From Oncomelania hupensis (lineage: Eukaryota; Mollusca; Gastropoda; Littorinimorpha; Pomatiopsidae), in the NCBI GenBank assembly GCA_036898135.1, contig CM072516.1:66625672-66689671 (forward strand): a DNA stretch of 64,000 bases, written 5' to 3'. Below are positions 10,701 through 20,619 of the stretch, in pieces. The notes beneath the pieces were generated by a model, which did not search any database, had not been told where the DNA came from, and saw only the letters and a list, made by a program, of their open reading frames with translations. Positions within the stretch are counted from its first letter, which is position 1, and every line of letters begins with the position of its first letter. The position numbers were made by a program, and so were the translations under genes.

Positions 10701-11229
10701 ATAACATTAGGGTATAATTGGAATGGCCATCATATCTAGCTAAGACGAATAGGAATCCAGTTTTTAGAGCCAATTCCAAACTAGTACAGAATGAAAGCTT
10801 AACTATATATATATTAATTGCTAAATTCTAGGTCAAGCAGCATACGTTGCAAAATTTGGTGTGAGTCTGCTGAATTCTTCCACTGTGCTATCATTATGTT
10901 GATATTAACCAAAAAAATATAGGCCTACAGTGTCGCGCGCAGGCAAACTGAACAAAAGAAAAGTTAAGATCAAACGAAAGAAAAGAAAAAAGAAAAGAAA
11001 AGAAAAACAAATAAAAGTCCCTTCGCATGTTCAAGCCTCCAGCTGAACCAATATGGTTACCGTAGCGACCCTTGGGGACAAACGTATGACTGTCATTATC
11101 TTTAAAGCATTTTTGTAATATGAGGATGATAAATTAAGCGGGAAGTCTGACACCCTCAGCATTAAATATACCATAAAATTTTAATTTTGTATTGGTGTGT
11201 TTGCAGATCCTAGACATGTTTTGGATTTT
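10701..11229. other. No gene seen
   Basis: AT-rich sequence with a GAAAA-rich tract at about 10973-11007. No supported coding or repeat family. Confidence 0.4.
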
Positions 11230-11247
11230 GTTGTGATAGATGACCTA

Positions 11248-11325
11248 TTTCACGTGTGGTCCTGATTCCGCTCGTCGTAGTCCGCTAGACCCTATAAACA
11301 ATGAATAAAAATAACTAATGCTTTT
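11248..11325 (+). repeat. Dispersed retroposon 3' tail (GGTCCTGATTC ... ATAAACAATGA)
   Basis: Shares the pattern GTCCTGATTC-n-CCGCT-n-GACCCTATAAACAATGA with 50432-50480 (plus), 51437-51475, 53313-53345 and 55371-55410 (all minus). It is the 3' end of an interspersed element. Confidence 0.55.
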
Positions 11326-11555
11326 AATTAAGGTTTTTCTCAGTATTTGTGTCTGATGTATTGTGATCTAATAATATGTTATTTATTCTTGATATGCCTT
11401 TCTATTAGATTTAATAAATCAATTGCATTTCATCTTATTTGCTTTTGTTTGTGCTCTGAAATAGTAAGATAGACACATTGCATGCAAACAAATATCCACA
11501 CACTGGCTGGTAGGCAACAGAAATTGGACGGAACCTATTTTTTTTTTTTATTTTA

Positions 11556-11606
11556 ATCAGTTTATAGTCCCCTCTCTTCCCGATAAGGATTTTCAGAGAG
11601 GAGACT
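11556..11606 (+). repeat. 51-bp conserved hairpin-forming repeat, copy 1
   Basis: Identical over 51 bases to 46511-46561. The sequence folds as AGTCCCCTCTCT ... AGAGAGGAGACT with a 17-nt loop. The flanks differ, so the copies are independent insertions or conserved element ends. Confidence 0.7.
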
Positions 11607-11944
11607 CTTGGTTGCAATCTGGGTTAGTTTTAACAGGGTTATAACGAAGAGCGACCGTTGGCGAGAATGATCACAGGAGACAAAAAATATAGCCTACTTT
11701 AAGGTTGTGATCGTCTCGCCTATAAAACGTACTAATTATCAGGCGAGCATACAAACACACAAGTGGTAATGTAACTGATTAGAAGAGATTCTATTCACTC
11801 ATAATTCATGTATGAAAGCCCAGTCAGACCTACCGATCAAATCATACGAATGGTTCCATGCGATTTAATCTCAGGACTGATCGCGCGAAGCCACCATTTT
11901 CGCTGCGGTATCGCTCATAGGTTTCTTTTCATGTTCCTGCAGTG

Positions 11945-12175
11945 CTCTCCCTTCCGGGATTCGAACCAGATACCTTTCTGTTACTAGTAGAGAGGCTTAC
12001 TATAGAAGGTATCTGGTTCGAATCCCGGATTGGCCAACGTGTGACCATATTATTTTCCCTTTACCATCAACTGGTTCGCTGGTGTCAGAATAATGTGACC
12101 AGTAATCACCTATACGCTTCAGTGTCCTGTGACTATAATCTACAGTTACATATTGCTCTCCCTTCCTACCTACCT
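11945..12175 (+). repeat. tRNA-Thr-like SINE copy with inverted box B (hairpin 11954-12028)
   Basis: Downstream of 12006 the sequence matches the SINE family at 47773 (GGTTCGAATCCCGGATTGG, then CAACGTGTGA, TTTCCCTTTACCA, CTGGTGTCAG and GTGACTATAATCTAC). Upstream, instead of the normal tRNA head, 11954-11976 is a perfect inverted copy of 12006-12028, giving a 23-bp stem with a 29-nt loop. Confidence 0.7.
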
Positions 12176-12819
12176 CCCCTCCTCCTACTCTTCACCCCCC
12201 GATCAGCTGTTCGATATGATGATGATGATGATCATTGTTGTCAGGATGACGACGTGTAGGACCTTAAGCTTCGTTCTCCTCCTCTCCATTCCTTGTTGCT
12301 ATGTACATTTTATGAAAACTATGACCAACAGTTCAAACAGATCGAAGGATAGTGAGAGAGAAGATTGTTTGCCCTATTTAGCTGTTATAGAAGCAGATGA
12401 GGAGGAAATTCGTTGCTGTTGTTGTTGCATCAAATTTTATTCATCAGATTAACATAAGTTGTACTGATCCACAGTTGGTTTAAAGTTGGAAATTCGACAG
12501 ACGAGACGACAGAGACGATGGTGGGTCGTTGTGTTGTATTGTCCGCCATTTCTTCGTCGTTTGGAGACTGAAGTCACCCAACAGTCCTGCCTGCCTCGCA
12601 CTTCGTGCGATTCCGTGAAAACCCTATTTTTAAAAGAAAATGCCCTCAAACTACAAATTTAAGCTAAATTTTGACACACAACATAGTGGGATCGCGTCCC
12701 AGGTTCACCCTCCACCTTCTTCCAAAGTCAAGCTCACAAAATTTCATAACATCAGAGGAGATACGGAAATTACACTTAATATTTCTTTTTAATCTTGTAT
12801 TTATTTATGTATTTTTCAG

Positions 12820-12820
<1 letters not shown>
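12176..12820. other. No gene seen
   Basis: Contains a short (GAT)n run at 12217-12232. The open frames here have no recognisable domain, and nothing supports transcription. Confidence 0.4.

Positions 12821-12823
<3 letters not shown>

Positions 12824-12907
<84 letters not shown>
12824..12907. repeat. (GA)n microsatellite
   Basis: An almost perfect 84-bp GA dinucleotide tract. Open frames across it are artefacts of the repeat. Confidence 0.95.
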
Positions 12908-12909
<2 letters not shown>

Positions 12910-13216
12910 AGTACACTCAATCCACGGTTCAATGTCTTTTGTTTAATTTTACCATGTTACATATTCACATAAACAACAACTAATCACTGAAAGCAGACGT
13001 TAGGCAATAAGTAGTTTACTGTGCGTGCACAGCACCTGGCGCATGCGTTACTCTGGAAAATCTCATCTTTTAAAATTTGAATCATTCAGCGGGCTTTATT
13101 GTCCAGTTTGCAGTACTGTAAAAGGTTTTCTACTGTAAGAACATTCTAGGAGCGTCTATTGTTCCCATGCAGGACCTACCACTGCCCAAAGAGAATAGTA
13201 TGATGACAAGGACTAT

Positions 13217-13235
13217 ACGATGATGATGATGATGG

Positions 13236-13295
<60 letters not shown>

Positions 13296-13305
13296 CGATG
13301 ATAAT
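13217..13305. repeat. (GAT)n microsatellite
   Basis: A trinucleotide tract, nearly pure. Confidence 0.95.
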
Positions 13306-13419
13306 GACGACGGCAACTGAGTCACCCTGATTATTGATTCGCGTTGCTCCGTGCGCACATCTCAACAGATTCTACTTAAGCACACATTTTAACAAATTCA
13401 AAAGCCAAAGTCAACAATT

Positions 13420-15310
13420 CTTTATTTTAATAAAGAGCAAGATGTGGATGATATCAGTACAATTAAGCCTACAAATATTACAATATTACTTGCAACCTTC
13501 TAATATCCCTTCTACTTATTCACCAAAGACGTCCGTTACAGGGCGGATTTCAGACTGCTCTATATCGCAACCAACTCCGGCCTGTCATGTTTCAGGTCAT
13601 GCCTCTGTTCATCCCGTTGGGCATGCACAGACTTGTTCTGCGGATCTGCGAGGTCAGGGTCCGTCAAGGAACCCTCAACAAAGAAATAAATTAGATGATA
13701 CATCATCATCTGAACAGTTAATTTTTGTCGCTGCCTCCCCAGTCCCCCTCTGTGTTGCGCTCTGAGCTGGCAGGTCTAGAGACACCTCTTATGGCAGGGT
13801 TGGCGAAACTTCCACAGGAGCACTCGACTATGCGTATCCTGTTTTCTACAGTATTGGCTATACTAAAGTCCATTTGTACTCTACTCGCACAACATGTTAA
13901 GTCTTAGAGTTACAACTATTTTTTCTGGGTTAGTTTTTCTATTATTCTTATTAGCCATAAATATGGCATCGCTGCAAATATTACAATATAATTGCCGATC
14001 TTTGGGTACTTAACAAAAATTATTTGCTCCTCTTAGTTCGTGAAATAAATTCAAGTCACACATTATGTTTGCAATTTAGAGAATTTCCTGCAATCCCAGG
14101 GTTCCATATTATCCCCCTAATGAAATTGATAGTATCTACTTATGTACGTGGCTACTGACCCGGGCCCGGTGGATGAGGGAGACGGGGAGGGTTTACGTCG
14201 GCGGTGCATGTGGCTACGGAGGGAACTTCACTATCTGACCCTATTCATATGCTATGCTAAAATGGACAGTGAAAATGGCCACTTTTTATATCGCCCACCA
14301 CGGGATTCGAACTCGGGTCATCGGTGTGTCAGGGGAACTATCTATCACTTGAGCTACGGCGGTGGGTAAGTATGGCTCTATTACACGCATTCCTGATATA
14401 GCTAACCACTCTCCCACGGCCTACAGAAAGGTAATACGATTTTTACAGCTGAACTAATTACAATATTAATGAGTCTATCTTTCATAACTGTTATCAGTAC
14501 AACTTATGTTAATCTGATGAATAAAATTTGATACAACAACATAACTGATCTGACTAGTATTCCTTTAAAAAATAACAATATTTTCTTATTCAAAATCAGC
14601 ATTATCGGCTTTGTCATCTTGGGTTAGTAAAGAGAGACAGGAACTGTTAACAGAAATAAAGATGTTATGTCCAGAAATCATTACCACGGGATCGGATATT
14701 TCATTAATTTGGATACCTAGTGATTTAAATATATTAGGAAATGCCGTTGTTGATTACATATCAAAGAGTGCTGAATCTTCAGACGAATCCATTAAATTAT
14801 TTTTCAACTGAACAACAAATGAAAATAATAACCAAATAAAACGATGTGCTTGGAATCAGTGGAATGTGAAATACAAGCAAGAGGTCATTGAAAAACATTA
14901 CTTGGATAATTCATCAGTATCAAATAATGTTATATCTATTTCAAAATCTTTTCATATTAATAGTTTACTTCACAGAATAAGGCTAAATGCTTGGCGTGCT
15001 CGTTTAATAAATTCTTCAGTACTTTGTAACATTTTGATTGTAAATCACTTAATATTTGAATGTCAACAAAAGTATAACCATTTCCAACCTTTAGATTAAA
15101 TAAATTAAAGCTACCTATTTCAATCTCAAGTATTGTATATCCAGAAGAACATTCTGATTGGTCATTGAGCTTAACGCTCATAGATTTACTTAGAAGTCAT
15201 ATATTATTCCTTTTTTTTTCTAAATAACTTCTAATTAGTCTAGAAATTTTCTTTTCATTCTTTGTACCTAATTTATTTAATTAAGCATTATTATTGTCAA
15301 TAAATATGTC
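13420..15310 (+). pseudogene. I-like LINE, internally deleted (ORF1 end, endonuclease start, RNase H end)
   Basis: A frame at 13440-13760 may be the ORF1 C-terminus. At 13963 MASLQILQYNCRSLG begins an apurinic-type endonuclease (the N-C-R-S-L start typical of jockey/I-group ORF2), broken by a stop after about 16 codons. A SINE occupies about 14140-14367. The frame resumes with ISLIWIPSDLNILGNAVVDYI at about 14698-14760, the C-terminal RNase H motif (WIPSH-like, with D in place of H), and a C-terminal domain with LLHRIRLNAWRARL to about 15097. The RT domain is absent. A related RNase H tail lies at 54729-55362 (minus). Non-functional. Confidence 0.65.
14140..14367 (-). repeat. tRNA-Ala-like SINE, copy 1
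   Basis: On the minus strand the head CCGCCGTAGCTCAAGTGATA with box B GGTTCGAATCC-like sequence (here GAGTTCGAATCCC) is followed by GATATAAAAAGTGGCCATTT and a body. It is homologous to 50580-50808. It interrupts an I-like LINE. Confidence 0.65.
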
Positions 15311-15899
15311 TTCTTTATTTCTTTCTTTATTTTTTGGGTGGGAGGGAGTGAGGGCGGGAGAATTATTTATTAATTTGTTTTAATTTTGATTGATTATTTA
15401 AACATTTTTCTTTTATTTTTTTATAATGAATAGGGGAGAGGGTAGGGGTCTGGAGGCCCAACTTCAACTTTCTGTAAGACGCAAAATGACATTTATAACT
15501 ACTTTGTTCTTCACAGGGGAAGTTGAAAGGTTCCTTTTTTTTCTTTTGTTTGTTTCTTAGCTTATCTATCCTGGGTATCTCGGCATGCGCTGATTGGTCT
15601 GTCACATATGACCCTGGCTTTTCAGTCATCTGCCCATTATTATACGCCTGTGTGGTGCTTGTTCTTGTCCTGCTCCCCCACCCTTCTCCTCCCCTCTAAT
15701 TTCTTGCCTGTCTGGAGAAGGATGGATTGGGATAGGTATGCAATTCACATGTCTTCCCTCCTTATACCTTCGGGATTATCGATTGAATCGGTAGAATCTC
15801 ACCTTGGTGGTTCCATGATCACTACATTAGAAATACACGATAAGAACTAATCGTCCCCTATACGCTTATGTGTCCGGGGACGTTAATCTATTTTAACTA
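15311..15899. other. No gene seen; possible SINE-like tail at 15757-15890
   Basis: AT-rich at the left. The sequence GTCCCCTATACGCTTATGTGTCC...TTAATCTA at 15850-15895 resembles the 3' part of the tRNA-Thr-like SINE family but is too short to assign. Confidence 0.35.
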
Positions 15900-17090
15900 A
15901 CTAACTACAATAGAAGCTCGCTCGCCTGCCACTTCTGAAAGGCTGCTGGGTACTCCTAAACCCTGGTGGACGGATGTTTGCCCCGAGGCTGTCTTGGCTA
16001 AGCGCAGAGCTTATAAACGTTACAACACTTTAAATTCCCCAGATACACACTTGCTTATGCGCACTACCAAGATAGAGGCAAAGAACATAATTGCATCATT
16101 CAAACGCGACTGTCCTGTCATCCTTTGGCTCAACCATTATGAGAGTGCCTCAGGGTTCAGTTATTGCCCCGCTACTCTTCTCCATTGCGTTATCCAGGGT
16201 GGGCTTGTCGCCCCGACTATGTGCAGTCGCTACTATATATGCGTTGTCCAGGGTGGGCTTGTCGCCCCGACTATGTGCAGTCGTTACTATATATGCGGAC
16301 GACATTGCATCGCTTCGACCAGAGAACCGTTATTTCGGCAGTGATTTAAATGGAGTTTAGATTGATATAGATAATGTGTCATCGGCTTTAGCGGATGTAG
16401 GACTGTCTTTGGAGCCTTCCAAGACAGTCTTCATACCTTTCCATACACACTGGCACCCTGTATTTAACTCTAACCATAAGGGTGATGGCGACAGGTGTCC
16501 CTCTTGCAAAGCGGGTTCGTTATTTGACAAAACGGTAGATACGGATCGCAATTATCAAAGTACTAGAAGGGCTATTCCCTTACTTATGCTTACGAACTCT
16601 CGAGGGGCCTTGGAGTGCCTCGGCGGTGACTGTCCTAAGACACGTCCACATTTTGTTTGTAATATGCTTTCTTATATTTGTATCTTGGATGAGTTGGGTA
16701 TAAATGTTCAGTTTTATTGGATTCCTTCGCATATGGGGCTGGTGGGAGGGAGGGGGGGGGGGGGGGGGAGAGAATGAGAGAAGGGACATTGCCGCAGCTA
16801 GGGGCTCTGCGGGGTTATCAGAGTCCTCTATCAGGATCCCTCCTTCGCGATCGGAATTAGAGGTCGTCTGTCGCACCTTTGGGATTCTGATATTTCTTGG
16901 TGCGGCGAAAGGTTGGACTATGTTTCCAATTTTAGGGCATCGCCCCTGCCCCCCCCCCCCCCCCACCCCCCTCCATCCCTCTTCTCTGTTTGCCTCGTTT
17001 CCGGTTCACATTAGGGTTATTGCGATGCGTCTATGCATGGATAGGTGCCGACTAGAATTGCGGATCCGTTGTAAGTTTTAAACACTGTAT
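15900..17090 (+). pseudogene. Non-LTR element with RNase H (I/Ingi-like), heavily degraded
   Basis: Frames give PWWTDVCPEAVLAKRRAYK (linker between endonuclease and RT), then directly VPQGSVIAPLLFSIALS (RT motif B), YADDIASL (motif C), ADVGLSLEPSKTVF, LLMLTNSRGALECLGGD (RNase H: normally TDSRxAL, here TNSRxAL, so the Asp is Asn) and VQFYWIPSHMGLVG. The RT fingers are missing. A 54-bp tandem duplication (16187-16240 and 16241-16294) separates motifs B and C. A G-run at 16746-16768 interrupts the RNase H end, and a C-run lies at about 16951-16964. Inactive. Confidence 0.75.
16187..16294 (+). repeat. 54-bp in-frame tandem duplication inside the RT
   Basis: Two adjacent 54-bp units start at 16187 and 16241 and differ at two positions. 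54 is 18 codons, so the frame is kept. The duplicated stretch lies between RT motif B and the YADD motif. Confidence 0.9.
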
Positions 17091-17486
17091 TTTTGTTAGC
17101 CCGGTTCTTGAAGATGATTTTGGTGAGGTGAGGGAGGCTTGCTGCTACCCTTGTGTCCCCGAGTTGGTACTGGACTTGTTATTGACAGAGTCTGGTCTCC
17201 TTTTAACGGCAGAGGTATTTACTCTTCGGCTGTGGCTTCATATGTATAACCTCGGTACATGGGTACTCGTTGTGTGGGATTTATGCTTCCCCACTTTTTT
17301 TTGTAAATTTTTTTTTAAATTAAAAAACAAAAAACAACCCATTTATTTAACTTCGTGAACACACAAAATCATATTATTTCAATAAAAACAAAAACATCAC
17401 TACCTTACATCACTATCCTCACACAAATCAGACTTCTGTGATACAAAGTTTTACAGTTAAAAAATAAGCTTACTATATTGACCTAG
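17091..17486. other. Probable continuation of the RNase H LINE C-terminus and 3' UTR
   Basis: A frame at about 17128-17230 reads through cysteine-containing sequence (EACCYPCVPELVLDLLL) that could be the element's C-terminus. The rest is AT-rich. No gene. Confidence 0.35.
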
Positions 17487-17856
17487 TTATTCAGACTGAT
17501 TTGTATCCCGCTGCCATTCTCTCCTCTTTTGTCTCTGTCTGATCTGTAAGTGTATACACAGCTGTAAATATTTATACTGTTTTTCCTCCTGGGCATATAA
17601 ATAGCTGTGAATAGGTTTTTGCTATTCTATTTCTGTCTTTTTTGTCATTTGTGTACATAGTTGTAAATAGTCTATTTCTGTCCTTTTTTTTGTAATTTGT
17701 GTACATAGTTGTAAATAATTTGTACCTTTACTTTTCCGTCTTTTGGTGTATTGTAGCAAAAGCGATGTTTTATCGAGTGCATGTATTTATATGTAATGAC
17801 TATGTAAAGCGTGGTGAGTCTGGTCATAGGCTGGACTACCCGCTATATAAAAATCC

Positions 17857-17918
<62 letters not shown>
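17487..17918 (+). repeat. LINE 3' end with (TTA)n tail, homologous to 56240-56618
   Basis: Shares TTATTCAGACTGATTTGTAT, GCTGTAAATATTTATACTGT and the ending GGTGAGTCTGG...CCCGCTATATAAAAA, then (TTA)n at 17858-17918. In the second copy the upstream part still encodes a LINE C-terminus (AFKKALKTHLFKLHYS). Confidence 0.75.
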
Positions 17919-18109
17919 GTCTTCTAAGCAGACCACACGCTACAAGACAATCCACTGTTCTCATTTACAGAAGGACATTCGGACAATAACAGTTTATCTC
18001 ATTTATATGAAGAAAAAAAGGACAATAACAATTCACACATCACCAAAAAAGACTTTCCAAGTATTCCACATACTATTAAATTTATCACTTTCAAATTTTA
18101 AGAATGCAT

Positions 18110-19179
18110 TATAGGCTTACTTTTCAACTTCATATTTTTAAAGATATTATTTAAATGTCCAAATTTGAGAAATCGCTTTGTTGTATTTACAGTTATAAAT
18201 AAAGAATTTTGCTACAAGTATTACATATAGCAGGGTGGAGGAGGTTGTATAACTAGGGTCGTTACCAAACAGAACAAGCACCTCTGAAAATATGAAGCTC
18301 TCGTTAATTATACAACAATCAACCAGTACATCTCTGAAAGAATTCCAAAAGTGTGTCACATGCTTACATTCAAAAAACAAGTGTTGTATATCTTCAGGAT
18401 GTTCTTCACAAAATGAACAAAGATCGTCTGGTACAATGCCCATACTTTTTAGAACAACATTAGTCGCAATAATACGATGGACTAGTCTAACTTGAAACCA
18501 TTTCAGCTTTATCTCTTTTATTTCTTGAATGATTAAAAACGTTTTCTTCCAGTCAATATTACACTGAAGCTTTTCTTCCCATTTTGTGCAACAATTAGGC
18601 AATGTATCATCACACATCAAAATGTCATAATATTTTCTAGCACCTTTTGACACAGAAAATAATATTGAGCATAATGCAGTATCAGTTATTGACATGGTTT
18701 TATTAACCTCTACTTTGTGATATTTTAAAAACTCTTTAATTGCATTTACAACGCCACAAAAAGCTAAAGATATAAAATTTCCATTAACATTATATTTAGC
18801 AAAAAATTCCTTATATGACAAAAAACTATAATTCTCGTGAACCAAATGTGTTATTTGCGTGACATCTTTCAAAAACCAATCTTTCTGGAACAAACATTTG
18901 TTACCAACTTTAATATTTTGATTATAAAAATAGGTTCAGACAAAACTTCTTCGGGTTTTGTAGGTACTATATGAGAAACAAACTCTCTACAGGCTTTTAA
19001 AACGTCTTTCCAAAACTGATTAAGGTTATTTAAAGGAACCGGCAGACAAGAACCCAGCAACTTGCATTTACCAATTAGTGGATAAATGCCAGCAATAATA
19101 GATTTCCATTTATGATTGGTCATGTATACTTTTTTAATCCACGATATGTTTAGAGCTGTTATATATTTAACAATGTCAG
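18110..19179 (-). pseudogene. L1/Tx1-like LINE C-terminal fragment, interrupted by element A
   Basis: Minus-strand frames with one frameshift near 18880 give ISWIKKVYMTNHKWKSIIAG, WFQVRLVHRIIATNVVLKS and CSFCEEHPEDIQHLFFEC, the C-terminal zinc-binding (zf-RVT type, C-x2-C-x8-H-x4-C) domain of L1/Tx1-like elements, then a stop at 18147. The protein continues on the far side of element A: 27236-27330 encodes FESAKRKWGIADGGLVNPD, which joins IVKYITALN once one copy of GTCAG is removed. The RT core is not present. Confidence 0.8.
19175..19179. repeat. Target-site duplication GTCAG (left) of element A
   Basis: GTCAG at 19175-19179 is repeated at 27236-27240, directly outside the LTRs. Removing one copy restores the interrupted LINE frame. 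Confidence 0.95.
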
Positions 19180-20570
19180 TGTCGCGTTATATATATATAT
19201 ATATTTTATATTAATATATATATGGATGTTAAAAGATGAATGAACAGTTGAAAGAATTTTTATATAAATAGAATCAATTTCCTCTTTGTATTATGCCTAA
19301 AATCGATAAGAAACAAGAAAATAATGTTGAGAAATAGAAAATAAAGAATAAAAGAAATTACTGGCTATTCATTCGTCCTGTTTGCTTTTTTACAACTAAA
19401 AAAAAAAATACCACTGGTTGATGGTTGATGATATTTATTTCATATGATGTGATACAAAAACCCGTGAAATCATGGTTCTAAAGAATTTCACTGTTGATTA
19501 AAATTGTCACTTATCTGACGTGGATTCCCTGATGGAGAAGAAGAATTGTCTCTTTTGTTTAACTTAATTCTGTCCTCACGTTTGACCAAAAGGATTATCG
19601 TCCAGCTGGCTTCACATGGACGTCAGGGATATGACGAGCTCCATGTCATCAGAAGAATAAGCGTTGAGGGTGGAAGTAGGTTAAACGATCATATCAGGAA
19701 TCCGACAGTCGAAAATATTATGAAGAAGGAAGCAAAAACAAAACAAAAATCCTTTCCCTGCGCACAGACAAATTAACAGGGACTAAATACACAATCTGTA
19801 TCCTGTTGAATGACCAGCGAGGAACGCCGTTGACGTTGTTTGAATAAGAACCCTGCATATTCACGGGTTATTGTATCTTATTCTCAAAACATAATAATGT
19901 TCTTTCCTCGCTGTTCATCCACACTGTTCCAATGTTTAAGAATGCACCAACATTCTTTATGAACTAAGCTAAACATGTTAAATTAACTATCACCATATAA
20001 ACTTCACGCGCTGAAGAATTTATATGAAACGAGAACAACATGTTAAAATAACTATTATCATACAATTTGCATACATTGAAGAATAATAACGAATCACCTT
20101 GATGAAGGACGATGAATGATTCGCATGGCGCAATGGACACAAGCACAAGACTACCCATTCCCCAGCTTCACACATCGAATCGTAACTTACCAGCTCAGGA
20201 TTCGTTTGTGGTGTCTACGACACGTGTTGTTAGGGTGAGACGAGCTTTTCGAACCAACTTTATGACCTCAGTAATCCGAAATAGTGGTCTGGCGTAAACA
20301 TATGTTCCTTGCCCTCCAAGATGGTCGCTCGAATGGTTTTTTCTTAACGATATTTCCCACATCCAGCCAATCGAAAGGATAGTACACAAATTGTCTATGG
20401 TAACAATAATCTAAAATTGAACTACACTAAATAAAAACAATGTCGCATACTGCGTCATTCCGAAAACAATATTATTATCGTCACTGTCTATGACGTACTG
20501 TCTATGACGCATTGTCTGGACTTATAGCAGATTATCGAGGATGCGTAGAGTAGGCGCTTGTATCGCGACA
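19180..20570 (-). repeat. LTR (3' LTR of element A)
   Basis: Starts TGTCGCGTTATA and ends TATCGCGACA (TG...CA ends). It is 1391 bp and almost identical to 25848-27235. Confidence 0.95.
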
Positions 20571-20585
20571 ATATCCCCCCGCTTA
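20571..20585 (-). promoter_or_regulatory. Polypurine tract of element A
   Basis: On the minus strand CTTAAGCGGGGGGATAT directly precedes the 3' LTR. This is the expected place and composition for plus-strand priming. Confidence 0.75.
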
Positions 20586-20619
20586 AGTGAAAAATCAAGA
20601 ATGCAATTTTTCCTTACAC

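Noticed and set aside
12671..12983. Open frames of Arg-Glu repeats over GA tracts (also near 42500-42970 and 51440-51720)
   Set aside because: They are translations of dinucleotide microsatellites; only the SLC51A exon at 42807-42973 within one of them is real.
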